A DNA stretch of 64,000 bases from Nothopassalora personata (taxonomy: Eukaryota; Ascomycota; Dothideomycetes; Mycosphaerellales; Mycosphaerellaceae), in contig CM066290.1 in NCBI GenBank assembly GCA_033816765.1, positions 4,216,001-4,280,000 of the forward strand, in the 5' to 3' direction. A program made the translations under genes and the position numbers. The notes below the pieces were generated by a model. The model did no database searches. It saw nothing but the letters and a program-made list of their open reading frames with translations, and had not been told where the DNA came from. Shown piece by piece: positions 34,307-45,331 of this stretch; positions within the stretch are counted from its first letter, which is position 1; every line of letters begins with the position of its first letter.

Positions 34307-34519
34307 CACCCAATTCCTCGCACGCCAAATGATGGACAGAATGCAGAAAAGAGAGCGTGGCGGATGCAGTTGATATATTATATAGTTCTATATGTTGTTG
34401 TGCTGATGAGCCAAGGCAAGGGATGCCAGTCCACCCACCATCCATGACATCGGCTCTCCAGCCAAGCGCATGCTATGCTATATCCATGACACCCGCAACA
34501 GATCCAGATTCCGCTTAGG

Positions 34520-34555
34520 ATGAATCAAGCGAGCTCCAGCTCCAGCAATAGCAAT

Positions 34556-34597
<42 letters not shown>

Positions 34598-35028
34598 GGC
34601 AACAGCAACGGCAATAGCAACGGCAAGGCACCAGAACTGAACGTCCAGACCGCGAACCAGCGCTGGCAACGCCGCATCTCCGAACGTCACTACACTGAGG
34701 ACACCTACCGCGAGCGCACGCCGGTCATGGAGTACCCCAGCGGCACCTCACCCTGGGCGTCGTCGCCAGAGGCATCGCGCACGAGCTTTAGCAACGACAT
34801 CCCGCGAGAGGAGCTGCCTGGGCCAGCGTACACTGTGGGCGCCATAGCAGAGAGGGACGATGTCGCGACTCATGCCAATGGCGCACATGAACACGAGGGA
34901 GGATGGACACCCGAGCAGCAGCAGCAAGATCAGTCTCAGCAGCAGCAGCATCAGTACCAGCAACACCAGCAACAAGGCTCACGGGAGGAGAACAGGCGGC
35001 CCGCACAGTCGAGATATCACACTGTCCC

Positions 35029-35061
<33 letters not shown>

Positions 35062-36597
35062 GCAGCACCAGCCTCAGTACAAGCTACAGGCCAAGGTCAC
35101 TGGCCTGGAGCGGGCGAGCAAGAAGGACTGCATCTTGAAGTTCGACGTCTATGTACGCAACCGCTTCTATGTGGTAAGGCCAGCTGAGCAGGCCAAGCTG
35201 ACAGTGCACCAGACCAACCTCCCCAAGTTCCGAACCACCCAGTTCCGCGACATTCGTCGCACGCATAGCGAGTTCCAGAAGTTCGCGTCCCACCTGATCG
35301 GCGCGAATCCGGAGGCTCTCGTGCCTGCTGTGCCACCTGCTTCAACAAGTGCCGGCATTGGAACGGAAGAGGATGATGCCCGCACCAAGGCGAATATGCA
35401 ACGATGGCTGAACGTCGTGTGTTCGAACGACGTGCTGATGAGGGACGAAGAAATGGTTTTCTTTGTGGAGAGCGACTTCGGATACAGCCCGGTGGCTAGG
35501 AAGAAGCAGCCCGCGACTGGCGTGAGAAGGAAATATCTGAAGCAGTTCCAGCCGCCGCCAGATGATACGCCAGAGCTGCTTGAGAGCAGACCGATTGTCA
35601 AGTCCTTCTACTTGGGCTCGATGGATGCTCAGCAAAAGGTGGACAAGGTCGTCAAGCACAGAAGATGTGAGTCCTCTCACGCCATCCATGTAGCTCCACA
35701 TTTACTGACTACCTAGCAGCTCTCGGTGTTGCAGAGTCGGAGCTGGGCATCAAGATCCAGACTCTCGCGAACAACGAAATGCACGCTGGATTGGCAAATG
35801 CATACAAGAAGCTTGGCAAACTTGTGCAAAACACGGGCGACTACCACGCAGCGCAAGGCACCGCCGAAGCCACTACCCTTGCCGATCCCCTAGCATACCA
35901 CAGCAGCGATGCCTTCATCGTGAAAGAGTCCCTCACAAACCGACACATTCTCCTCCGCGAACTTATACAAGCCCAGCAGACCACCCGCAGCAAGCTCAGC
36001 GCCGCCGATCGTCTCAAGGCCAGCTCAAGCGTGAAGCGGGACAAAGTGGATGAAGCAATATCGGCACTCGACGAGGCGCGAAGCCACGAAGCATATCTCC
36101 AGCAAAAGACACAACGAGTGACACAGAACCTGTTACTCGAGAAGCGCAAATGGTTCATGCGGACCGCAGCAGAGCTCCGGACGAGCATACGCGAATACGT
36201 CATCCGTGAGATCGAAGCCGAACGCCGCACCCTCGCAACTTTAGAACAAGTCAGGCCCGACGTCCGCGCAATCGATGCCTCAGGCGGTCTCAGCCGTCTG
36301 GGAAGAGAAGCACACCCCGTCGTTCGTCGCTCTAGCATGGCGTCAAGTCAAGGGCCGAAAGGAGATGCCTGGTCCGGCGTGCCAAGAAGAATCGATGGCT
36401 TGAACCGAAGCATAAGTGGGAGCTGGCCAGCGCTGCCGGAAGAGGGAGAAGAATCAGCTGAGACCGAAGGCGCGACGGGTAGAAAACGTGCGACCAGTGG
36501 TGCCAGCAGTCTGGGCAGGTTGGCAGACGACGACGATGATGATGACAGGATTGATGCCAGGAACGCGGCGAGCCGGTTGGCGCAGACTACGTTCTAG
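34520..36597 (+). CDS. vps17: Retromer sorting nexin Vps17 (PX-BAR)
   Basis: About 674 residues from exons 34520-35666 and 35720-36597. The acceptor is ambiguous (TAGCAG): choosing CAG gives RRSLGVAES, which matches the family best, while choosing TAG at 35716 adds one Ala. The N-terminus has an Asn-Ser run and two poly-Gln tracts. PX domain at about residues 190-315 (VTGLERASKKDCILKFDVYV, FRTTQFRDIRRTHSEFQKFA, ESDFGYSPV). Vps5/BAR-like C-terminal region at about 380-580 (SNAYKKLGKLVQ-type start, GDYHAAQGTAEATTLADPL, LTNRHILLRELIQAQQTT, VKRDKVDEAISALDEARSHE). It dimerises with Vps5 and tubulates endosomes for retrieval of cargo to the Golgi. An Asp run lies near the C-terminus. Confidence 0.95.
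34546..34626 (+). repeat. AACAGC/AATAGC hexamer repeat coding Asn-Ser
   Basis: Imperfect hexanucleotide repeat at the start of vps17, encoding alternating Ser and Asn. Poly-CAG stretches (35032-35060 and around 34916-34960) lie further on in the same gene. Confidence 0.85.
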
Positions 36598-38187
36598 CAT
36601 GATCGAGTCAGTACCCGGCCGTCGAAGCGGAAGGCGATGACGGTGCCTGATCCGCGATTTAGATGAGACGAGGTGATGACCTTGTGATGTTGGAGGCATG
36701 TATTATACAGGGCATGGCATAGCTGTGCATCATGGAATCAATGACCTCATTTCTCCTCCAGCGCTCGGTGCACAAGTCTGAATGAGAGGGGTCGGTGAGA
36801 TGAGATGTGAGGGCATTTGAGGAAGCTCATCGGGCTGAGCGTGCCGCAGAGTCTGTCTTCTGCTGTTTCTACAGAGAAGACCAACGGAGCGCGCTATGCT
36901 GTCAATGCACTTGCGTCCTTGTGTTTCGAGCAGCATGGTCTCGAATCATCCAAAGTGATCCATTCTCGAACCGAAGCCATGCGCCAACCCACGAAGCGGA
37001 GTAGCGCAAGCAAGGGCAGCTTTCAGGAAGATCCAGAAGAGGAGGAGAGGAGGCACCAAAGCTGTCGAGCTCTGTCGACCACTAGACCTTGACCGCTTTC
37101 GACAATCAACGCTGCCTTTGCTGCGGAGAGACATACTCACGCCAATGCAAGAGTGGCAGTCAAGGCTAATCAGTGCACAAACGCGGCGTGAAGGTCCATC
37201 AATGATCCGTCCCGCCGCATCGAGGTGATTCCACATTGCCTCCTTTTTCCCCAACTGTCGGGGACGTGGGTTCGACAAAATGAGGTGAAAGGTGTGGGCA
37301 GATCACAGGATATCTCGTAGGTGCGAGCGAGGCCGCGCGAGGTGGGACCAGGACACTTTCATATGGCAGTGCAGACGAAGGTACATTCGCTACCAGAAAA
37401 GGCTAGTCGTGATTCTGCAGTCGAGGTCTGACAATACGGTGCTGTGGTGAGTTTTAGCTGCTGTTGACGATGGAAGGTGAGGGTGCAGGAGCCATGAACA
37501 ACACGAAAGACAACTTGCCATAGTACGCCCGACCTGAACAACACCGCCACAAGGCGGAAGAACTATCGCCACAGTCCATCAACGCCAGCCGGCAAGCGAG
37601 TGACATCTCTTCCTTGCACGATCTGCACCTTTTCTCTGCGGCGACTGGAGAAGACAACCCTACCCCGTAAACCTTGCTTTTACGAACACGTTCAATCGGT
37701 CTTGATTCTCCTTATCCGGGGCCGATTGATGGCGGCGAACGCGGAGTCAACCCGGACTTGGAGTCGTTCGGGCGCAAGTGTATCGCAGCGCGGAGTTCTG
37801 GCGCTCACTCGAGACCAGATGGTATGGGTAGGGTTCCTTGTGCGTTGCTCTTTGCCGTGTCTTGTCTGCGATGCGATGAATGCTGGAACAGTCTTTCGAC
37901 GGGACCCAGCAAACATCGAGTCTTTGCGTGCATTCCCAGTCATAGCGTATTGGAGCAGCTGGCTCACTGGAACAAGGGCGCATCTTGCGGACACAACCAG
38001 ATCGCACCAGTTCCCTCAATAAGACAAAGTCTCGAAATAAGACAGACTCTCCGCATGGTGACGACGAGCATCCGCGCGACGAGCATTCGCGCGACGAGGC
38101 TATGCCATGTAAACGAGTTGTAAGGCTACCGCAGTGGGGTTCGTGGTTCAAGCACTAGCCCGTCCAGCAAATGGAATCTGCGTGTAG
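36598..38187. other. Intergenic, no gene seen
   Basis: 1.6 kb. Frames at 37674-38123 and others have no domain. They may be upstream parts of the pseudogene at 38188, but no junction supports this. Confidence 0.4.
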
Positions 38188-39396
38188 ATGTCACCTTTGC
38201 GATTCTGCGCCAGGGCTCGTCAGAACCGCCTCGGCGCAGAAGCTCCAGTACCTTTTGCGCTCGATTGGACTACCGGCGTCGTCGACGTCGTGGGCAGAGA
38301 AGCATCCGGCAACGAAGCATCGGGCTCTGACACAGACTCCTTGCTCAACACGGTTGTCGCCCGGGAGCTTACAGCTGGTGCAGCAGTGGACTCTGGTGAA
38401 GAGGCAGATCAACGCAGCTCACTCGAAACGCAAAAAGCTAGTGCTTCTGTCGAGACCAGCTCAGTGCCACATGTAAGTTCTGGCGGCACTGATGCAGCTC
38501 CATACATGCCCGTAGGCATCAAGAGCAGCGGAGTCTAGCCCGCCAATGGCGTGGAAGTGGACCGCGGGCAGACTTCAGAGGATACCTCTCCAGTTGAGGC
38601 TGGTGCCTTGGAGGTCTATATTCAAAACTACATCAGAATAACCCGTACGCAAGTTCATGAGAGACTTGATGTTCACCCGGCGGACCGACCATGTTGACCA
38701 GACAAAGCCCTTGCTAAGAAGGAGAGACAGCTGCGAGTCAGTCGAGGTGTTTACGAAGCTCGAGGTCAGCGATTACGCAATACGGTGCCGGGAGATTTCA
38801 TCTTCAGAGTTCTGGCCCGCCAGAGAAGTGCTACAGAGCATGCTCAACGACCAGAGAAATAGCGGCGACTTACAGCCGGGCCATCATGTGTTGAATGGCG
38901 TCTATTTACGATTCGTGAACAAGTGAGACACGAATCATTGTACATCAAATCTCGCGATTCTGACCAAGGGTCAAGGCTCGGTGCGAGGGCACAGTTGTTT
39001 GTCACACGACCATTCCCAGGTTCTTTGACTGCTCGACCAGAACTCAGCAGACCGTATTCTGGGCGTCCTCTTCCAGCCCACTAGCAGCAAATATCCTTAT
39101 TGAATAGCGATTCTGCCCAGCGCGATGACGTGAATTGTGCTTACGAAAATCGTCAGGGCACAATCATCACACTTGAACGAGCGGCGTCTGTTTACAATCG
39201 AGATTAAGGCATCTACCAGCCGGAGTGCAGCGTACTAGGGTTCAAAGTTGTTTACCAGCACGACGGCATCTGGAGAGGGGTGGTTTCTCATGAGGGTCTG
39301 AGTGGAAACCAGCAGCCTTGGAGCGATATAAACCTCGTACCAGCTGCTGTCGCTCGCATAGAACAGGCCTACCAAGACCTTTGGAGTGCCGGCTAA
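38188..39396 (+). pseudogene. Pseudogene: one frame with five in-frame stops and no frameshift
   Basis: A single frame runs 402 codons from ATG 38188 to TAA 39394, broken by TAG 38536, TGA 38695, TAG 38860, TAG 39082 and TAA 39205. Between stops the frame is coding-like (for example LRNTVPGDFIFRVLAR, LFTIREQVRHESLYIKSRD, FKVVYQHDGIWRGVVSHEGL, VPAAVARIEQAYQDLWSAG). Keeping one phase across five stops argues against small indels and for point changes such as CAG to TAG, CGA to TGA or CAA to TAA. Introns that could remove the first three stops do exist (GTAAGT...TAG at 38473-38538, GTACGC...CAG at 38645-38701, GTGCTA...CAG at 38828-38875), all with lengths divisible by three. Family not recognised. 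Confidence 0.65.
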
Positions 39397-39933
39397 GCAT
39401 CTTCAATGTGTTCGACGATCGTCGAACAAAGGAAAGTTGTAATCATCGCTAGTGAGAGCCTTGGTGGCTTTTGTAATAGCATAGAAGGAAGCAAGTTCGA
39501 TCATGACTACGTAATTGCAACTGGCGGTCCAAGACCATCTGAAGCGTTGCCAGCAGGTCCCTCTCTTCCTCCTCATACATTGCCTCTACGCGAAAGGAAA
39601 GCCAGGCAAGCGATGGCGTAGACGCTCCGCGATGTAAGCTATGCCCCCACTCCTCACATAACACGGTGGCCAACGCAGAAGACTGTGATGCCTCGCTCCA
39701 TCGCATAAACGAGACCAGGCTCGCGTACAGCGCCTGTCAAGTACAGGAGACCACGCGTACCACTTCCAAGTTGGAGAAGTCCTTATTCTCGTGCTATTTC
39801 CACCACACGGTCCACTTCCTCGGGGGGAAAGCACTTGACTGCATTGTGCTGATGACCGGAGCTCACTCCGGTCTTCATCAAGGCTCTCGAAACCTTGGAA
39901 CTTCCACCTTCACCTGGATATATATAGTGTACC
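39397..39933. other. Promoter region of coq3, no gene seen
   Basis: Short frames on both strands (for example an 85-codon minus frame ending at 39449) have no domain. A TATATATA lies only a few bases before the coq3 ATG, too close to act as its TATA box. Confidence 0.35.
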
Positions 39934-40905
39934 ATGATTGCCATGGCTTCTCATCATCAAAAGCTCCTCGTGTTGCCGGCGAGCCTCAGACGACTCGCCT
40001 TCCACACAATTCTCTTAACGCCGGCCATACGACCGTCATCCTCGCTCCTCCATCATGCTACACCTCGAGCCTGCGCGACCTACAACACGAACGCCCGCGC
40101 AGCAGACGCTGGACACAGCTCCGTCAACCAAGATCAAGTCTCTCACTTCGATGCACTGGCCGAAGACTGGTGGAATCCGCAGGGGTCGAGTCGACTACTG
40201 CATCTCATGAACCCGTTGCGGCACCGTTTCATACGAAGCTGCCTCCACAGCCACTATGAAACACCCGCCCTCCACCAAGGATCGATGACCTTCCTCGACA
40301 TTGGCTGCGGAGGAGGCATCTTTGCAGAGTCAGCAGCGAGACTACCCACTGCCAAGTCTGTCACGGCCATCGATCCCACGCCCGGATGCATCGCAGTCGC
40401 CCAAAGCCACCAAAGACACGATCCGCTGCTCCTCCAGCCAGGCCGCTTGACCTATAAGAACATCGCCATCGAACAGCTACCACTTCCTGCCTCCCCCGGC
40501 GAAGGCTTCGACATCATCTCCGTCTTCGAAGTCATCGAGCACATCCAATTCCCGTCAGAATTCCTCGACAGAGTCCTCCCCCATCTCAAGCCTGGTGGAT
40601 GGCTCATAGGCTCGACCATCGCACGCACCAACACATCCTGGTTCACCACCAAGTTCGTTGCTGAGGACGTGCTCCGAATGGTGCCAAGGGGAACACACGA
40701 TTGGCATCAATACATACAACCACACGAACTGCGGGACTGGGCAAGAGGGAGGCATGAGCTGGAAGTGGGTGTTGGTGGACGGGGCTGGCAGACTATGGGC
40801 GTTGTCTACCTTCCTGCTCTGGGCTGGAAGGAGGTGCCGAGGAGTGAGGACTGGGGTAACTACTTCTTCGGTGTAAGGAAGCTGGCTGAAGGGGAGGAGA
40901 GGTGA
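39934..40905 (+). CDS. coq3: Ubiquinone biosynthesis O-methyltransferase, mitochondrial
   Basis: 323 residues, one exon from ATG 39934. Residues 1-65 are a Leu/Arg/Ser mitochondrial presequence without acidic residues. SAM-dependent methyltransferase fold: HFDALAEDWWNPQGSSRLLH is the UbiG/Coq3 signature, FLDIGCGGGIFAESAARL is motif I, then VTAIDPTP (acidic loop), FDIISVFEVIEHI and VLPHLKPGGWLIGSTIARTN, and HDWHQYIQPHEL near the C-terminus. It methylates two hydroxyl groups of the quinone ring, first on the early and then on the last intermediate, on the matrix side of the inner membrane in the CoQ synthome. Length is normal. Confidence 0.96.
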   Translation: MIAMASHHQKLLVLPASLRRLAFHTILLTPAIRPSSSLLHHATPRACATYNTNARAADAGHSSVNQDQVSHFDALAEDWWNPQGSSRLLHLMNPLRHRFIRSCLHSHYETPALHQGSMTFLDIGCGGGIFAESAARLPTAKSVTAIDPTPGCIAVAQSHQRHDPLLLQPGRLTYKNIAIEQLPLPASPGEGFDIISVFEVIEHIQFPSEFLDRVLPHLKPGGWLIGSTIARTNTSWFTTKFVAEDVLRMVPRGTHDWHQYIQPHELRDWARGRHELEVGVGGRGWQTMGVVYLPALGWKEVPRSEDWGNYFFGVRKLAEGEER

Positions 40906-41566
40906 AGCGCACAGGCCGAAATGAGACACACGAACGTGTGAAGTGATTTCTCTCCGGCTACCTCAGCAGCATCTGTCCTGCTGGCCACGCGTCGTCGGCT
41001 TAGTAAACTCGCATCCCTTTACAGTCCTGGAGGTGGTTAAGCCCACCACCGTGCGAGTGTCTTGGTTCAAGGGCTGTGGAAGGCTTCACATGGGTCCAAA
41101 ATGGCTCTTAAATGGAGAATGCCAAGGGTGGTGACTAATGATTCCTTAGTCTTGAGCGGTAAAGGACTAACGATCTAAAAAGCCTGACGCTTGAGCATGA
41201 GTTTATGATGGGATTGCTCGCACAGGAAAAGGTACATATCGCGGCTACCGGAACCAGCGATACCATCCAACCCGCGCGCGGACCGCGTCCTGCAATATAG
41301 GTGCTACGCCGTCGTTTGCCTTTTGTGAAGCCGCTAGATTCAGATGTCTTGACATCCTGCCTGTTTGTTGGCATCGCTCATGGCGCCGCATGGCCGGATC
41401 TTGTAAACATCCTGACCTAGTGCGCATTACTTGCGAAGTCGATGGTCAACTAACGAAGCGTAATACGACTGCACTGCACTCACAAGAGCTCCAAGGACTC
41501 CGAGGGCTTTCATCCTTCCTGTCGTAACTTCCACACATCACCTTTACTGCCTGCCGATTCTGCACC
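40906..41566. other. Intergenic, no gene seen
   Basis: Holds the coq3 3' end and the promoter of the first cysteine-rich gene. No domain in the short frames. Confidence 0.4.
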
Positions 41567-41889
41567 ATGAAGATCACGTTCCTCGCCTGTATGCTCAACT
41601 TCACCCCCTTCAGCCTCTGCGACTACATCAAGTGGTGCAATTCAGGCACCAACGGCAAGGGTGAATGCGAGGATTCAGGGTACCATACCTACTGCGTGAG
41701 TAGCAGGAGGTAAAAACGCTATGTCTCTCTCCCATATTCTAAATTGGAAATCTCCACGGTTTGTAGTGCGTGAATGACAAGGGGGCCGAATATACGAACC
41801 GTAAATCTTGCAAGCAGTACCCGGCCACTATATGGAACGGGAAAGACAAGTGCGGGAACAATTATGAGGGGACAATTGAGTGTGCTTAG
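41567..41889 (+). CDS. Small secreted cysteine-rich protein (copy A), 83 aa
   Basis: Exons 41567-41695 and 41767-41889, with a 71-nt GTGAGT...TAG intron between two adjacent Cys codons (HTYC|CVND). The signal peptide is MKITFLACMLNFTPFSLC. The mature part has about eight Cys in 65 residues (WCNSGTNGKGECEDSGYHTY, then C, NRKSC, KDKCGNN, IECA). It is a clear paralog of copy B at 45332-45733, sharing the WCN..........GEC....YHT.C frame, the intron position and the C-terminal C-G-N/A-N...C pattern. Size, secretion and disulfide density make it an effector-like candidate. The family is not recognised and function is unknown. Confidence 0.8.
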
Positions 41890-42146
41890 TAGAGTCCTCG
41901 GGAGGGTTGTGGTAGAAGTGCGGCCAGGTTTCGCAGAGAGAAGGAGGGAGTGGCATGAATGCAAACGACTACATGTTACACCTACCTGCCTAGCCACCAC
42001 TTTCCTTCCTCACCTGGCTTATTCTTCCACCGTCGTGGTTGTTTCCCGCTAGTCCAGTACGACGTTTCTGCTGAGCTCTTCTTCACACTCAAAAACAAGC
42101 AGAAAAATAACCTCCTCCAAACCCCAACAGATACCATCGGAAAACC

Positions 42147-42566
42147 ATGAGACCATCTCTCTTTAAAGCCATGGCAACTTCTCGACCCTTCCGCGAGGAC
42201 CTGGCCTCGGCGGCCGCCATAATTCTAAATCTACACCCAGCTTCAACTCGCATACTGGTCAACCGCGAGTTCCAGCACCGCCGTTCCATCGTCTACAAGT
42301 ACAAGAAAATCCCATGGCACAATCGACATCCTCGTGCCAAGAAATCTGCCGTCCTCGGATCGAACATCAAGAGTCTCACCGATGCGCGTTTCGAGCCGGC
42401 GAGGGTGTTCTCGGGAACCGCGGGTGGTGTTTGGAAATTCCTCAAGTCCGCGATCATCGGGTTTGGGGTGTTGAGGATGTATGTGGGCGTGCTGGCCGAT
42501 ATCACGGGCTGGGAGATTGATGCTGGGAATCAGGGTGATGATGGGGTTGACGGGGTGGAGGTATAG
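42147..42566 (+). CDS. Hypothetical protein with one membrane segment, 139 aa
   Basis: One exon from ATG 42147 (a second Met at codon 9 is possible). Basic N-terminal two-thirds (RILVNREFQHRRSIVYKYKK), then FLKSAIIGFGVLRMYVGVLA as a single probable membrane helix and an acidic C-terminal tail with Gly/Asp/Val. The arrangement recalls small mitochondrial membrane proteins but I cannot name a family. The opposite-strand frames at this place begin without convincing starts. Confidence 0.55.
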   Translation: MRPSLFKAMATSRPFREDLASAAAIILNLHPASTRILVNREFQHRRSIVYKYKKIPWHNRHPRAKKSAVLGSNIKSLTDARFEPARVFSGTAGGVWKFLKSAIIGFGVLRMYVGVLADITGWEIDAGNQGDDGVDGVEV

Positions 42567-43544
42567 CCATATTGGGTGCTGGGGTGGAGGAAGCAGCGAC
42601 ACTGCACGTCATGAGAGTCAGTGATGGGAGCAGACTCATTACATGGAAATTACTATATCATCATGATTATGCGAACGCCACTAACATTCCAATTTGATCT
42701 CAATCCAGCGACACAGGCCTTCTTCATCTCGCGGAAAAGGGGTCTCAAAACACTCGGAGGAGAGGCCGACGATCCACTCCCCCATTAGCGTGCATAGAGG
42801 GTGAACGAATCTTACGACTTATCGTGGAGGCTCTGCCGTACACCGAAGCTGAGTTACGTCCGAGGAAGGCGGAGTGCAGCCCGGAGTCCGCTCAGCAAGG
42901 CGACACAGCACGTGGGAGGGCGCAGGTGCAGATATGCGGCAGCAGCAGCAGCAGCAGCATCGCATCATAGCGGCGGAGCTAGAATACCATTCCAGGCAGC
43001 TTGGCGTTGGCGGTTCCTGGAGTAGGTGTCTAGTACTGTAAGACTGTGTAAGTACGGTCTGCAGAAAAGTGGAAGGAACGGAAGGATCCGCCGGCAGCGA
43101 CTGCCGATCAGATTTCCCCTGCATTCTCCGCTTACCGCGGCTATTCTGAGCACATTTCCCAATCTGTGCAATGAGCACATTTCCATTAGTGGAGCCGAAG
43201 GATCGTCCTGGTGCTTGACTGCTTGAGTGTCGTGTCCTACGACAAGATGGACCAAAGTGCTGCGCAAATGCCTCCAATGCTATCTAGTTGCCGATCAGCG
43301 GCTAACACTGCAGAGCTTCACCACACAGGACATCGACTTGATGACTGATCGATGGTACTTGAGTCTTAGTTCTATTAGCCCGCGGTCGTGGCGGGCGGAA
43401 ATAGCGTACGCTATCACATCGATCCTGACAGCGTTTCACCTGTCAGACGAGCTACGACACGGCCTCCATGATGAACACATGGCATTGATGCGTGCCCTTC
43501 TGGTGTAGAGTGTGCCGCTGGAAGAAGTCTTTCGGCCGGAGTTC
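42567..43544. other. Intergenic with (CAG)6 and possible BTB upstream exon
   Basis: A short (CAG)6 run is at 42940-42957. A 93-codon frame at 43227-43505 (IAYAITSILTAFHLSDELR) is in the same phase as the BTB gene, separated only by a TAG at 43506. It begins with GTG. It could be an upstream coding exon, but no splice site supports it. Confidence 0.35.
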
Positions 43545-44533
43545 ATGACGAAGCTGCGAATGCTGGATATGGGTGAACGTCCACGACTCGAGCTCTACGC
43601 CGGTCTTGCTGCCCTGTATCAATCACGAGACTACACAGATCTGGTTGTATCGGGACGAGAAGGCACTCGGCATCACATACATCGAGCAATTGTGTGCCCT
43701 CGATCTGAGTACCTCTACAATGCAGTAAAAGAGGCGAGGTGGAAGGTAGTGAGACAATCCCCAAGTCGTTCGAAAGCCGCGACTGACGCCCATAATCGCA
43801 GGACGATGTCGAGGGACATGTTGCCCTGCACGAAGACGATGAGGTCGTGAGACTGCTGGTCGAATATCTTTACTTGCTGGACTATGATCCTGTAGTGCCA
43901 CTGCCAGTAACGGAAACCAGCTCTCACGCCATCAGTGGGGACACGAGGAGTGCTTCCACGGAAGCAGGTCAATACGGCCACGTCCATGGAGCCTCCGCCG
44001 TAAGTGCATTCGGTGGTCTAGCACAAGAATCGCCATTCTCTGCAGCATTCCGCCCACGAAACGACACATCTCTCACCACACACGCATTACCAAGCGGAGC
44101 TACCGACTTCCATCACACCTACACCAACCAGGACCCGCCTCGGCGGTGGAAGACTACCCGTGGAATGGTCATAAACGCGCCAGACCCATCTCCCCTGGCT
44201 ACCAAGGAGCCACATTTGATCCTGCACGCCAGAATGTACGCTGCCGGGCATCGGTATGGGATTGATGGACTGAAAGCACTATCGCTCGACAAATTCAAGA
44301 TCCAATCAACAAGACACTGGAACTCGCCTGAGCTGGCCGAAGCGATACATGTAGTATACACCGCTACGCCACCAACCGATAAAGCTATGCGAGAAGCGGT
44401 TGCTGACACTCTCGGCTGGCATAGCCGCCTCTTGGACAAACCAGATATCGAAGTAGCAATCATGGAAATCAACGGCCTGGCCTACGAGCTCCTGAAACGA
44501 AGCAGAAGAGCCGAGACAGAGTACGTGGGCTGA
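43545..44533 (+). CDS. BTB/POZ domain protein, 310 aa
   Basis: Exons 43545-43745 and 43802-44533, with a 56-nt GTAGTG...CAG intron between codons. Start chosen at the first ATG, though MGERPRLELY at 43569 would also fit. BTB core: LAALYQSRDYTDLVVSGREG, HHIHRAIVCPRSEYLYNAVK, then DDVEGHVALHEDDEVVRLLV and EYLYLLDYDP, the usual order of strands and helices. The C-terminal part (HARMYAAGHRYGIDGLKALS) is the BACK-like helical extension common in short fungal BTB proteins. Such proteins are often Cul3-adaptor-like or of unknown role. There is no MATH or Kelch domain. Partner and function cannot be read from the sequence. Confidence 0.85.
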
Positions 44534-45331
44534 GCCGCGACGAAAGCAACAGGAAGGGGAAAGGGGGGTACGCAAGTTCTCCGAAGCCATAATGGTTTTT
44601 TGTAATTCAATATCGATATGATAGAAGGTGTAGCTTCCCAAAAAAGAACCCCAAAACGTTCAAGATTATAAATCGCTCGGAATAGCGTCGAAAAGAAGGA
44701 TTCTGCGTACCGAAGTAAGCAGAGTCTTCAGCAGAATAAGAGACCTCTCTCTCTGCGCGCGCGCAATGTAACAGCTCGTCCGAATGGGAAAAGTTGTCGA
44801 ATGGGGTTAGAATGCTATGCTCGCTTAGAATCACTTGAACTCGCACATACTGGTCAACGCTCGAAGATGCCGATGAGAAAGTGGTCTCAATCAGACCCAC
44901 TCCATTTCAGCGGAGCGCTGGACGGAGGGACCGTTGAGGTTGACGGTCCCGGACTTCGTGACCTGCTGGAGCTCGCAGCTAAAGATGGGCGTCCGTTGAG
45001 GTTTCGTATAGGGACAAGGTTCAGCGAGGAATGGTTTACCCAGTGTAGATGTTCCGCTGGGTCGATCAGCTGTGAGGGTTGATAGAGATGGTTCAGTTTG
45101 TGCTAGCGGGAGCTGTGATGTGTAGATGGTGCGCTTGTTAAGAGCTGGGACGGCGTTGATACCCAGCTTGATCGGTGGTGTTGGTTCTTTGGTTAAGAAC
45201 GAAGGTGGTTGCCCCGGCGCGAAATCGGGGTCCTGGCGCGAGACTGAGGTCGGAAATCGCGCCACCACTGGTTTCGTACGATTTATTTTACATGCAGAGC
45301 TGTATCTTGTCCTGAACGTGTTTCTCATGTC
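44534..45331. other. Intergenic, no supported gene
   Basis: A 145-codon minus ATG frame at 44891-45328 ends just before copy B, but its composition (Pro/Ser/Thr) and lack of a domain do not support it. A CGCGCGCGC run is at about 44757-44765. Confidence 0.35.

Noticed and set aside
44891..45328. 145-codon minus ATG frame beside cysteine-rich copy B
   Set aside because: No domain, Pro/Ser/Thr composition and no splice support.
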